From DATIBQ01 sp964573395 (lineage in GTDB: Bacteria > Patescibacteriota > Minisyncoccia > Phycocordibacterales > UBA9973): a stretch of 64,000 bases of DNA. The notes below the pieces were generated by a model. The model saw only the letters and a list, made by a program, of their open reading frames with translations. It was not told the origin of the DNA and searched no databases. The position numbers and the translations under genes were made by a program. Shown in pieces: positions 1 through 7,724 of this stretch (its first letter is position 1; each line of letters begins with the position of its first letter). The stretch spans positions 34,707 to 98,706 of the forward strand of contig CAZNJI010000002.1 in NCBI GenBank assembly GCA_964573395.1. The letters run 5' to 3'.

Positions 1-192
1 AGTTTTTCAAAACACGGGGGAAACTTGGGAGCAGTCGGATCGGTTACCTGGGGGTTCACAAAAAAAGATGATAACTGGATTCCGAATTTAACCGTTCCGC
101 TCGGTGATGCCGATGCTGAAGCACTTGGCGAATTGGTCGATGCGCTTGAAGAGAGTGAAGAGGTAAACGCAGTGTATACCAATGCAGAATAA
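1..192 (+). CDS. yebC: YebC/PmpR family transcriptional regulator, C-terminal part
   Basis: Open at the left edge, reading frame 1 from base 1 to a TAA at 190-192. The 63 visible residues contain the segment KHGGNLG followed by GSVTWGF and end in VNAVYTNAE, which matches the C-terminal third of YebC/PmpR DNA-binding regulators. The missing N-terminal part lies outside the window. The stop overlaps the start of ruvC (ATG at 182), the common yebC-ruvC arrangement in bacteria, which suggests translational coupling. Family assignment is from memory of the motif; only the tail is visible. Confidence 0.85.
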   Translation, partial: SFSKHGGNLGAVGSVTWGFTKKDDNWIPNLTVPLGDADAEALGELVDALEESEEVNAVYTNAE

Positions 193-682
193 TTCTCCTG
201 CCATTATTCTTGCCATTGATCCAGGATACGATCGCTGCGGCCTGGCGATTTTTTCTGCCGAAAAAACATTGCTTCACTCGGCTTGCATCGTAACTAACGC
301 AAAAGACAGGCATGCCGATCGGCTTCACCACCTTCGGATCGAACTACAAAAAATAATAGAAGCGTGGAAGCCGAATCTCTTGGCAATTGAAACACTCTTC
401 TTTTCGCTCAATAAAAAAACCGCGATTAAAGTAGCAGAAGCCCGCGGCGTCATTCTTTGCACTGCCGCTGAATCCGGAATTGAAATTATCGAACTTTCCC
501 CGCAGCTCATTAAACTTTCAACAACCGGCATCGGTAATAGTAAAAAACAAGGAGTGCAAAAAATGGTCGCAGTGATGCTGAAACAAGATTTAAGCAAGAA
601 ATTAGACGATGAAATTGATGCTATGGCGATCGGATTAGCAGCGCTTGAGGAATTGCGGGTACAAAAGTTATTCACACGGTAG
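182..682 (+). CDS. ruvC: Crossover junction endodeoxyribonuclease RuvC
   Basis: 166 aa. It resolves Holliday junctions with RuvAB as a homodimer. The N-terminal IDPGYDRCGLAI carries the first catalytic Asp (D13), LLAIETLFF supplies the catalytic Glu (E70), and LDDEIDAMAIG near the C-terminus supplies the Asp pair (D143, D146), so all four acidic residues of the RNase H-like fold are present. Length is normal for the family. The ATG at 182 overlaps the yebC stop by 11 bases, so the two are probably co-translated. RuvA and RuvB are not in this window. Confidence 0.95.
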   Translation: MQNNSPAIILAIDPGYDRCGLAIFSAEKTLLHSACIVTNAKDRHADRLHHLRIELQKIIEAWKPNLLAIETLFFSLNKKTAIKVAEARGVILCTAAESGIEIIELSPQLIKLSTTGIGNSKKQGVQKMVAVMLKQDLSKKLDDEIDAMAIGLAALEELRVQKLFTR

Positions 683-758
683 AAAAATGGTCTTGCACTC
701 TAAAAAACTTTCTGATACAACTACATGCATACTCGTTAAATAATATTTTATAGAAAAT

Positions 759-950
759 ATGGGTGATGATTACAGTTTGCCAATGGATGAAGAAAATTTA
801 GAAGATCCATTTGCAAAAGACCAAGAAGATGATTCTGGTGAAGATGCGGTGAGTGGTGAAGGTTTGAATTTATACGAAGAGGAAGAGTCAGATGAAGAAG
901 ATGAATTCATAAAGAACTTTACCTCGATCCAGTACGAAGATCGATCATAA
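759..950 (+). CDS. Small acidic hypothetical protein
   Basis: 63 aa, strongly acidic (long Glu/Asp runs such as EEEESDEEDE), no membrane segment and no family recognised. Support for it being real: it ends 1-2 bases before a clear bidirectional terminator, starts about 75 bases after ruvC, and an AT-rich TATTTTATAGAAA stretch lies just upstream of its ATG. Composition-biased short ORFs can be chance, so the call stays moderate. It could be a polyanionic partner protein or delta-like factor; nothing in the sequence decides this. Confidence 0.55.
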   Translation: MGDDYSLPMDEENLEDPFAKDQEDDSGEDAVSGEGLNLYEEEESDEEDEFIKNFTSIQYEDRS

Positions 951-981
951 TAAAAAAACGCCCTCGAGGGCGTTTTTTTAT
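951..981. terminator. Bidirectional intrinsic terminator between the acidic ORF and msrB
   Basis: The palindrome CGCCCTCGAGGGCG is flanked by seven A on the left and seven T on the right, so it can terminate the plus-strand acidic gene and the minus-strand msrB, which converge here. Confidence 0.85.
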
Positions 982-1367
982 TTCTCTTCAAAATCAAGAC
1001 TGCATGAATTAATGCAAAACCGCTTTCCGGTCGTTTCTTTCGGCCCGTCATCAAACACGTGCCCTAAATGCGCTCCGCAATTCCTGCATTGCACCTCGAT
1101 GCGGCGCATGCCGTGAGAATTATCCTCAACGTATTTGAGCGCTTGCGCATGTACCGGCGCATCATACGACGGCCAGCCAGTGCCGGAATCGAACTTCTGG
1201 TCGGAACCAAAGAGCGGTGCGCCACAGACTTTACAATGATATACGCCATCATCGTGGACATCAACATACCTGCCGGTGAAAGGCACTTCAGTTCCTTTCT
1301 CCTGAGTTACGTATCGCTCTTCCTCTGAAAGCTCCTCTATTCTTTTTTTCTTCAGCACTTCATCCAT
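978..1367 (-). CDS. msrB: Peptide-methionine (R)-S-oxide reductase MsrB
   Basis: 129 aa. It reduces methionine-R-sulfoxide in proteins. Two CxxC pairs (CKVC and CRNC) form the structural zinc site of zinc-type MsrB, and the FDSGTGWPSY and GHVFDDGP segments are family signatures. The catalytic Cys lies in RFCINSCSLDF near the C-terminus. A second Cys three residues later (CINSC) replaces the usual Ala and is unusual. The start at 1367 is the only ATG in a plausible place. No msrA neighbour is visible, and the protein stands alone between a terminator and the SET-domain gene. Confidence 0.95.
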   Translation of the reverse strand: MDEVLKKKRIEELSEEERYVTQEKGTEVPFTGRYVDVHDDGVYHCKVCGAPLFGSDQKFDSGTGWPSYDAPVHAQALKYVEDNSHGMRRIEVQCRNCGAHLGHVFDDGPKETTGKRFCINSCSLDFEEK

Positions 1368-1434
1368 ACCAATATGGTTATAAAGTTCATACTATTTGCA
1401 AAGTTATGAAGTAGATGTATTCACATTATAACTT

Positions 1435-1845
1435 TCAACTTTTCACTGTGCACTTCGTGCATCTGCACCCTTTCGGTTCGATGTAATCTTTCCAAAATGC
1501 TTTTCCATAATCATAGGTGAGTTCTTCCCCGGCTTTAATGTTCTTTATTGCCGTGATCGTAATTTGCTTCTTACGATCGTTCGTATCGCTTTCGCAATTC
1601 GGCCGGCAGGAATGATTAATATAGCGCGCAAGATTTTTTCTCGTGCTCCCATCAATGGTCCACCGGCTGTTAATTTCAAACAGGTACTGCCCGCCCCGCT
1701 CATCAGCTTCTTTCGCCGTTAAAAGCTCTCCGGTGTATTCAATAATGAACGTTCCCTTCTTAATCGGCTCGGTGGTAAACAAGCCGAGCCCGTTGAGCCC
1801 TCGTTTTACTTTCAAACATGTTCGCGGAAATGGTTCTTTTTTCAT
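1435..1845 (-). CDS. SET-domain protein lysine methyltransferase-like protein
   Basis: 136 aa from the ATG at 1845. It has a compact SET domain: GLGLFTTEPIKKGTFIIEYTGE (first strand set), ARYINHSCRPNCE (the NHSCxPN pseudoknot that binds S-adenosylmethionine), and GEELTYDYG (ELTYDY with the catalytic Tyr). It is followed by a post-SET-like CRCTKC. Together these predict a lysine methyltransferase; the substrate is unknown (chaperones, ribosomal or HU-like proteins are possible). The longer ORF from 1890 is rejected because a TATACT -10 box lies at 1861-1866, between the two candidate starts. SET proteins are mainly eukaryotic and sporadic in bacteria, so transfer at some point is likely. The stop codon is TGA. 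Confidence 0.85.
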   Translation of the reverse strand: MKKEPFPRTCLKVKRGLNGLGLFTTEPIKKGTFIIEYTGELLTAKEADERGGQYLFEINSRWTIDGSTRKNLARYINHSCRPNCESDTNDRKKQITITAIKNIKAGEELTYDYGKAFWKDYIEPKGCRCTKCTVKS

Positions 1846-1860
1846 AAAAATAGCCCGACG

Positions 1861-1866
1861 AGTATA
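1861..1866 (-). promoter_or_regulatory. -10 box (TATACT) for the SET-domain gene
   Basis: TATACT on the minus strand ends 15 bases before the ATG at 1845, giving a predicted leader of only about 9 bases. Confidence 0.5.
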
Positions 1867-1890
1867 CCATGCCGGGCAATGCAGGAGCAT

Positions 1891-2763
1891 CTACTTATTC
1901 CATTTGGAATATATGCCGGTCGTCAGAATTCGGTCGGAATTCGCCTGGCGGATACCAATGTCGCCATACGTAATTTTTCCCTTAAAGTCTTTGCATGCAT
2001 CCCCAAGCAGTTCTCCGAATGATCGCGCTGAGTACCCGGCCGCATAGCCGTTTAAAATAACCAGTTCAGCTTCCATAGACATCAGTTTTGGAACAAGCGC
2101 GATCAATTCGGAAAGTTTTTCTTCTATTTTCCAAACCTCCCCTTTCGGGCCGCGGCCGAATGCCGGCGGATCCATCATAATGACTTCGAACTGCTCGCCC
2201 CTGCTGACGAGCCGCCTCGCATATTTGAGCGCATCTTCGCAAATGAGCCGAATGGAATCTTTTGGAAGATTTGAAAGCATCATATTTTCTTTTACAGTAG
2301 TAATGGTTTGCTTTGAAGCGTCAACGTGCGTTATTGATGCCCCGGCCTGGGCTGCCGCAAGGCTTGCCGCGCCGGTATATCCGAACAGATTAAGCGCTCG
2401 GATTTTCTTATCGCTTTTTTTAATCAGCGACTGAAGCTCCTTCCACTGCACGGCATGCTCGGGAAATATTCCCACATGCTTAAATTGCTTCAATGAAAGT
2501 TCAAGCGTAATGCTTTCCCAGGAAACATTCCACGATTCTGGCATTCCACTCTTTTCTATCCATCGCTCTCCTTTCTGCACCCATGAAAACTGCGCAGATG
2601 CTTCGCTCCACAGCGCTTGTTCGGTTTTTTTCCAGAGCGCTTGCGGATCCGGCCGATCGAGCAGTATCAAACCGAAGCGCTCAAGCTTCCGATTATTTCC
2701 GGAATCAAGCAATTCATACTCTTGCCATCCCTCCGTTACGAGATCAATCCTGTTTTTTTGCAT
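1891..2763 (-). CDS. Class I SAM-dependent rRNA methyltransferase (RlmI/RlmK-like)
   Basis: 290 aa from the ATG at 2763. It resembles the RlmI family of 23S rRNA cytosine-5 methyltransferases: ALNLFGYTGAASLAAAQAGA is the SAM-binding loop, THVDASKQT is the acidic strand, and VIMMDPPAFGRGPKGEVW is motif IV with DPPAFG. The N-terminal part has LLDRPDPQALW. The chosen start overlaps the end of the upstream epimerase gene by 20 bases; an earlier in-frame ATG at 2814 would overlap by about 70 and adds no conserved sequence. Which base is modified cannot be told from the sequence. Confidence 0.8.
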   Translation of the reverse strand: MQKNRIDLVTEGWQEYELLDSGNNRKLERFGLILLDRPDPQALWKKTEQALWSEASAQFSWVQKGERWIEKSGMPESWNVSWESITLELSLKQFKHVGIFPEHAVQWKELQSLIKKSDKKIRALNLFGYTGAASLAAAQAGASITHVDASKQTITTVKENMMLSNLPKDSIRLICEDALKYARRLVSRGEQFEVIMMDPPAFGRGPKGEVWKIEEKLSELIALVPKLMSMEAELVILNGYAAGYSARSFGELLGDACKDFKGKITYGDIGIRQANSDRILTTGIYSKWNK

Positions 2764-3658
2764 GGTCGGTAACTTGGCGGAGCGCGCCTTCGATATTAAC
2801 GTATTCGAAATCAAAGCCTTTATCGATCAGACGGCGCGGATACGCTTTCTGGCTGAGTACTATTTCATGGATAAATTCCCCGTAGAGCAATTTACTCAAA
2901 AACTTCGGCAGCGCTCCAATCACTCTTCGGTGCGTTGCTCGAGCGAAGAGCTTCATGAAGTCGCTGCTTTTAACCGGCATTGGCGAAGAGGCGTTTACTA
3001 TTCCCTGCAAGGTATTCGTTTCAAGCGCAAAGAGATAGATTCTCACCACGTCATCAATGTGAACCCAGGACATCCAAAAATCTTTTCGGACAAGGCGCAG
3101 AACGATTCCGAGCCGCGCAAGCTGAAGGAGCGGCTTCAGGAAGCCCGAACTGCCGATTACCGGCGCAGTGCGGACAAGAACTACCCGGCAGCCGAACTGT
3201 TCCGCTTTCATGGCTTCCTCTTCCCATCTCTCTGTAACATGGCTTAAGAAAGTTGTGCCCTTAGATGATTGTTCATCAACGTCTTCATCTCCCTTGTCTC
3301 CATAGTATCCTGTTGCTGATGCGCAAATAAAAATAGAAGGTCGCGTGGCGGTTTTTTCAAGGCTCTTCACGAGATGCTTCGTTGAAACGATCCTGCTTTT
3401 TTCTATTTCGTTCTTTACTTTGTCCGTCCATTTTCCAAAAATGGTTCGCCCCGCCAAATGGATGATTGCATCGGTACGCTCAAGCACGTTAAACGGAAGC
3501 ATGTTCTCCTCCAGATCGCACTGGATGAAATAAAGATTTTGGTGGGTAAAATCAGGCGATTTCTTATCAATCACCACTACGGTATGTCCTTTTTCAAGGA
3601 GAGCGCGGGACAATGCGCTTCCTATAAAACCAGATCCCCCCGTGAGCACTACCGTCAT
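2744..3658 (-). CDS. TIGR01777-family NAD(P)-dependent epimerase
   Basis: 304 aa SDR-type protein of the TIGR01777 (YfcH/cell-division-inhibitor-like) family. GGSGFIGSAL at residues 7-16 is the Rossmann dinucleotide site, IHLAGR follows, ICASATGYYGDKGD contains the YxxxK-related YYG segment, and VRTAPVIGSSG plus WVHIDDVVRIY are family hallmarks. The substrate is unknown. It overlaps the downstream methyltransferase, so the two are probably one transcript. The start at 3658 follows TAGTAT on the minus strand, so the leader should be short. Confidence 0.85.
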   Translation of the reverse strand: MTVVLTGGSGFIGSALSRALLEKGHTVVVIDKKSPDFTHQNLYFIQCDLEENMLPFNVLERTDAIIHLAGRTIFGKWTDKVKNEIEKSRIVSTKHLVKSLEKTATRPSIFICASATGYYGDKGDEDVDEQSSKGTTFLSHVTERWEEEAMKAEQFGCRVVLVRTAPVIGSSGFLKPLLQLARLGIVLRLVRKDFWMSWVHIDDVVRIYLFALETNTLQGIVNASSPMPVKSSDFMKLFARATHRRVIGALPKFLSKLLYGEFIHEIVLSQKAYPRRLIDKGFDFEYVNIEGALRQVTDHAKKQD

Positions 3659-3743
3659 TGTATAGGCATACTACCATAAAACCCTTTATTTTTTAAAGCT
3701 ATTTGCCATTTCCAAAAAAATGACTACTATCTCTTTATATGAA

Positions 3744-3883
3744 TCCCGTTAGTGATCAGGGCCGTTAACGGTGTCATGGTACGTAATGAACATGTCGATG
3801 ATTATGTTGCATAATAAAACGATAACTGCGAACGGAAGCGCTCCTCTTGGAGCGCATTCGGGCGCTTCCTATCGCTAACGGGA
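3744..3883 (+). promoter_or_regulatory. Inverted-repeat-bounded intergenic element, copy 1 (TCCCGTTAG...CTAACGGGA)
   Basis: A 140-bp intergenic segment bounded by the perfect 9-bp inverted repeat TCCCGTTAG (3744-3752) and CTAACGGGA (3875-3883); the match stays good for about four further bases. Inside, near the right end, lies a strong hairpin (GCGCTCC, loop TCTT, GGAGCGC, enclosed by GGAAGC/GCTTCC). The right repeat ends on the A of the ATG of a small ORF. The same ends, in the same position before an ATG, occur at 29410-29517. TGAA flanks both sides, as a target duplication would. It accounts for most of the 364-base space between the epimerase and tyrS. Confidence 0.6.
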
Positions 3884-4026
3884 TGAAGTTTGAAGAAGCA
3901 CTGGGCTATGTGGGAAAACTCCTTTTATTCATTCCGCTCACGATTATTTTCGTGCCGGCTTTTTTGATTGTTACCTGGTTTCAGAGCATCTGGGCAAAAC
4001 AGCTGAATGAACTATTCGGGCTTTAA
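3883..4026 (+). CDS. Small single-pass membrane protein (hypothetical)
   Basis: 47 aa, beginning MKFEEALGYVG with one hydrophobic segment (about residues 13-32) and an amphipathic tail ending NELFGL. The ATG directly follows the CTAACGGG end of the element described at 3744-3883. The reading frame is open upstream to 3826, so a longer TTG-started version from 3847 is possible. The stop overlaps the tyrS stop by four bases on the other strand. No family recognised. Short hydrophobic ORFs can be chance, but the composition looks like a real membrane helix. Confidence 0.45.
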   Translation: MKFEEALGYVGKLLLFIPLTIIFVPAFLIVTWFQSIWAKQLNELFGL

Positions 4027-5207
4027 ATAATCTTGAAGAACGTTTTCTTTCCAACCTTATACGTTCCCTCAACAAGCGGCTCTTTAAGATCCGAAGCTTC
4101 CAACCTTCGGTTTGAATGTATTTGATACAAGCCGCCCCCCGATACAAGCCGCCGCAATTCTGATTTTGAAGCTATGAATTTTTCTCTGATAAGGAAATCT
4201 TCAAGCGTGATAGCTTCCTTTGGGAAGCTGGAAATATTTTCTGGCATTTCCCCTTTCTGGAATAGCTGAACAAAGTGCTGTTCGCCTTGCCGCGCCATAT
4301 CTACCCCCCACACGCTTTTTACTATTTCAAATGCCAATCGCATTTTCAATTCTTTCGGATGTTGGGTTTTTTCGACAAGTTCCTTTATCTGGCTCATCGA
4401 GAGATCGGTGCACAGTTCAAGCGCAACAGGAACGAGACTATCGGCCCAGCTCATAACCTTTCCGTACATCTCTTCCGGAGCATCATCGAGTGTCACCATG
4501 TTTCCTTCAGTCTTACTCATCTTCTTGCCGCTCGAATCTTCAAGGAGCTTCAAGGTTAGAACGAATTTTTCCTTGTGTAGCATTTTCTGTTCAAGCGTCC
4601 GGCCGGCAAGCATGTTAAACATCTGATCGCTCCCCCCGATTTCTCCATCGACTTTCATCGCAACGCTGTCGTACCCTTGCATCAGCGGGTAAAGAAATTC
4701 ATGCAGAAAAATCGGCTTTCCCTCCTGGGTTCTCTTTTCAAACATGTCGCGCTTTAAGAGCTGGTCGACGGTTATAAGCGACGCCAGAGAAGTAACGTCC
4801 GAGAATTTCATTTTTTTCAGCCACGATGAATTGAATTTCACTATAGCCTTATTTTTCCCCGAAAAGCGGATGAGCCGGGACGCCTGCTTTTTGTATGACT
4901 TCAAATTCCTTTTGACTTCAGCTTTTGTCAGCTGGGTTCGAGCGGCCAGCTTATCGGTCGGATCGCCGATCATTGCCGTAAAGTCCCCGATGAGGAAAAT
5001 AACCTTGTGTCCCAAGTCTTGGAATTGGCGCAATTTCCTTAGCCCGATGGCGTGCCCCAGGTGGAGCGCCGGCCCAGTCGGATCAAATCCGGCATACACG
5101 GTTAACTGCCTGCCGGAACGAAGAAGAGATTCAATAAACTGCCTATTCGGAAACGTTTCAGCAACGCCTTTCGTCAGAAGCTCTACAACAGAATCGTCTG
5201 GTGTCAT
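4023..5207 (-). CDS. tyrS: Tyrosine-tRNA ligase
   Basis: 394 aa class I aminoacyl-tRNA synthetase that charges tRNA-Tyr. YAGFDPTGPALHLGHAIGLRKL contains the HIGH-type motif (HLGH), IGGSDQMFNMLAGR is the tyrosine-site helix, and KKMSKTEGN is the KMSKS loop. The C-terminal 70 residues (EKFIASKSELRRLVSGGGL) form an S4-like RNA-binding domain. Length and order match bacterial TyrRS. It is divergently placed from the penicillin-binding protein gene, with only about 60 bases between the two starts. Confidence 0.97.
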   Translation of the reverse strand: MTPDDSVVELLTKGVAETFPNRQFIESLLRSGRQLTVYAGFDPTGPALHLGHAIGLRKLRQFQDLGHKVIFLIGDFTAMIGDPTDKLAARTQLTKAEVKRNLKSYKKQASRLIRFSGKNKAIVKFNSSWLKKMKFSDVTSLASLITVDQLLKRDMFEKRTQEGKPIFLHEFLYPLMQGYDSVAMKVDGEIGGSDQMFNMLAGRTLEQKMLHKEKFVLTLKLLEDSSGKKMSKTEGNMVTLDDAPEEMYGKVMSWADSLVPVALELCTDLSMSQIKELVEKTQHPKELKMRLAFEIVKSVWGVDMARQGEQHFVQLFQKGEMPENISSFPKEAITLEDFLIREKFIASKSELRRLVSGGGLYQIHSNRRLEASDLKEPLVEGTYKVGKKTFFKII

Positions 5208-5252
5208 CCGCTGAGTCTATCATTTTTGCTTTTATTTTTACAGTTTTTCGGA

Positions 5253-5258
5253 TATGAT
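5253..5258 (+). promoter_or_regulatory. -10 box (TATGAT) for the PBP gene
   Basis: TATGAT ends 7 bases before the ATG at 5266 and overlaps an earlier in-frame ATG at 5254, so translation should begin at 5266 on a nearly leaderless message. Confidence 0.45.
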
Positions 5259-5265
5259 GGCCTTT

Positions 5266-7470
5266 ATGAAGAAACCACTCTTTCTGAAAAGCTTTTTTAT
5301 TGCTTCCTCAGTAATTCTTATCGCCATTGGCGGTACTTTTTTATGGGCAACTACTATTAAGTTGCCTGATCTTTCGACTTTCCAAGCGCGGAAAATAGCG
5401 AACTCTTCAAAAATCGTCGATCGGACAGGCGAAATCATGCTCTACGACATTCATCAATCCGTCAGGAGAACGGAAATTCCACTCGCTGAAATGGGAGATA
5501 ATGTAAAAAACGCCGTTGTTTCGGTTGAAGACGCGCATTTTTATACCCATAAAGGAATTCGACCGACCTCGATCATTCGAATGATACTGGTAAATCTCAG
5601 CCAAGGAAGCTTTTCACAAGGAGGATCGACGATTACCCAGCAGGTAATTAAAAATACTCTTTTAAATAATAAAAAGACTGTTACAAGAAAATTTAAAGAA
5701 TGGGTTCTTGCTATTAAACTTGAACGGCAATTTACGAAAGATCAGATCCTGCAAATCTATCTTAACGACGCTCCGTTCGGCGGAACGATATACGGCGTTG
5801 AAGAAGCGGCAAAAGCATTTTTCAACAAACCGGCAAAAGAGCTCACTATAACCGAATCGGCCTATCTGGCGGCAATGCTTCCGCGGCCAAGCTACTATTC
5901 CCCTTTTGGAAAAAATAGGGACGAATTGGATGAACGGAAAAACCTCGTTCTGAAAAAAATGGAAGAGCAAGACTACATAACCAGTGAAGCGTACGAAGCG
6001 GCAAAGCTTGAGACGGTATCGTTTGATACCGCAGCTTCAAACGGCATTAAGGCGCCCCATTTTGTCTTTTACATTCAAGAAATGCTCGAAGAAAAATACG
6101 GAGAAGACGCTATGATTTCAGGAGGATACGTAATAAAAACAACCATCGATTACGAACTCCAGAAGAAAGCGGAAGAATTTGTTGAGAAACATGCGCTGCA
6201 AAATGCAAAAAATCTTAATGCGTCAAACGCTGCGCTCGTTTCCCTTAACCCGAATACCGGCGAAATACTCGCTATGGTCGGATCGCGCAATTATTTCGAC
6301 AAAGAGATTGATGGAGCATTTAACGTTGCAACCGCTCCAAACCGCCAGCCGGGTTCGTCATTCAAACCGTTCGTCTACGCCGCTTCTTTCAATAAAGGAT
6401 ACACTCCTGAAACGATTCTCTTTGACGTCCCCACGGAATTTTCAACTTCTTGTACCGCTACGAGCCAGCCCCTTCCCGGAAAAACCGCAGAAGATTGCTA
6501 TCATCCCGGAAACTTTGATGATAAATTTCGGGGACCACTCTCTTTAAAAGCAGCGCTTGCTCAGTCAATCAATGTGCCATCCGTAAAACTGCTATACCTT
6601 GTTGGTATGGAAGACGCGCTTGATACGGCCAGAAAAATGGGGATTAAAACACTGAAAGGCCCAAATCAGTACGGATTAAGTTTGGTGCTCGGAGGCGCAG
6701 AGGTATCGCTCCTTGATATGACTACTGCGTATGGCGTCTTTGCAACCGGAGGAATCAAAAATGAAACGGTTGGCATTTTGGAAATTAAAGACAGAAAAGG
6801 TGAAATCGTAGAGCAATTCACCCCAAGCGACGGAGAAGAGGTTTTGAATCGAAATACCGCACTCATGATTTCAGACATTCTAAGCGACAACGTTGCAAGA
6901 ACACCAACCTTCGGTTCTAATTCAGCGCTCCATATTGAAGGAGTTCAAATTGCGGCAAAAACCGGTACAACAAACGATAACCGTGATGCCTGGGTCATGG
7001 GATACACTCCTGCAATCGTTACTGGAGTCTGGTCTGGAAATAACGACAATAAACCGATGAAAAAAGGAGGTGTAGCGATATCCGGACCGCTCTGGAACGA
7101 ATTCATGCGCTTTGCCGTTTCAAAATACCCGAGTAATGGATTTGAAAAACCAACACCAAGCGAAAACCAAGATGAATTGAAACCTATTTTCAAAGGCCAG
7201 TGGCTTATTACCGATACAACAGACATCGACGCCCTCACGGGGTTGCCAGCCACTAACGATACCCTTCCTGAAAACAGGATTGAAGAAACCAGACCATTCG
7301 TGCAAACCATTCTGTATTGGGTAAATAAGAGCGATCCGCTTGGTCCAAAACCAAATAACCCCGATAATGATCCTCAATTTAAATTATGGAACCCTCCGGT
7401 GGTTCATTGGTGGAACCAGAATCAATTCAGCGCATCAGCGCAATCTCAAATGAAGGAGATTACTTTATAA
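5266..7470 (+). CDS. Class A penicillin-binding protein (PBP1A family)
   Basis: 734 aa from MKKPLFL. It polymerises and cross-links peptidoglycan at the outer face of the membrane. One N-terminal membrane helix (about 8-30) is followed by a GT51 transglycosylase domain with SVEDAHFYTHKG (catalytic Glu about residue 88) and QGGSTITQQVIKN. The transpeptidase domain has GSSFKPF (SxxK, Ser about 364), SINVPS (SxN) and KTGTTNDNRDAWVMGY (KTG). All catalytic motifs are intact. The C-terminal tail after about residue 620 is Pro/Asn-rich and weakly conserved. It is probably the main bifunctional wall synthase of the cell. Confidence 0.95.
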   Translation: MKKPLFLKSFFIASSVILIAIGGTFLWATTIKLPDLSTFQARKIANSSKIVDRTGEIMLYDIHQSVRRTEIPLAEMGDNVKNAVVSVEDAHFYTHKGIRPTSIIRMILVNLSQGSFSQGGSTITQQVIKNTLLNNKKTVTRKFKEWVLAIKLERQFTKDQILQIYLNDAPFGGTIYGVEEAAKAFFNKPAKELTITESAYLAAMLPRPSYYSPFGKNRDELDERKNLVLKKMEEQDYITSEAYEAAKLETVSFDTAASNGIKAPHFVFYIQEMLEEKYGEDAMISGGYVIKTTIDYELQKKAEEFVEKHALQNAKNLNASNAALVSLNPNTGEILAMVGSRNYFDKEIDGAFNVATAPNRQPGSSFKPFVYAASFNKGYTPETILFDVPTEFSTSCTATSQPLPGKTAEDCYHPGNFDDKFRGPLSLKAALAQSINVPSVKLLYLVGMEDALDTARKMGIKTLKGPNQYGLSLVLGGAEVSLLDMTTAYGVFATGGIKNETVGILEIKDRKGEIVEQFTPSDGEEVLNRNTALMISDILSDNVARTPTFGSNSALHIEGVQIAAKTGTTNDNRDAWVMGYTPAIVTGVWSGNNDNKPMKKGGVAISGPLWNEFMRFAVSKYPSNGFEKPTPSENQDELKPIFKGQWLITDTTDIDALTGLPATNDTLPENRIEETRPFVQTILYWVNKSDPLGPKPNNPDNDPQFKLWNPPVVHWWNQNQFSASAQSQMKEITL

Positions 7471-7723
7471 GCACTTGTATATCCGTAACTGGAATATTTC
7501 TTTGCTTACAGGCCTGTAAAATATTATTTTTTCTTAAAAAGACTTCCGGGTGAACGAGTGGCGGAACGTTAATAGTAAGAATGGTATTGTTGAGCTTTAT
7601 ATCCGTTTTCGCAACAGGAAAATGAAGTTCTTCCGATAGGAGAAGAGAGATAACTCCATAATCATTACTTTGGAGCTGTAATCGGTCTTGAATCGATTTT
7701 AGAATGGTATGAAAAGCATTCAT
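7460..7723 (-). CDS. Hypothetical protein, possibly DUF721/DciA-like
   Basis: 87 aa, immediately downstream of dnaN on the same strand with a 1-base gap, so co-transcribed with it. The C-terminal half (ILTINVPPLVHPEVFLRKNNIL, then VTDIQVLIK) has the strand-helix-strand layout of the DUF721/DciA fold, the loader of the replicative helicase in many bacteria, and the position next to dnaA-dnaN fits. The similarity is weak and judged by eye only; a structure or profile comparison to DciA would decide. Its stop overlaps the end of the convergent PBP gene by 11 bases. Confidence 0.65.
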   Translation of the reverse strand: MNAFHTILKSIQDRLQLQSNDYGVISLLLSEELHFPVAKTDIKLNNTILTINVPPLVHPEVFLRKNNILQACKQRNIPVTDIQVLIK

Positions 7724-7724
7724 A

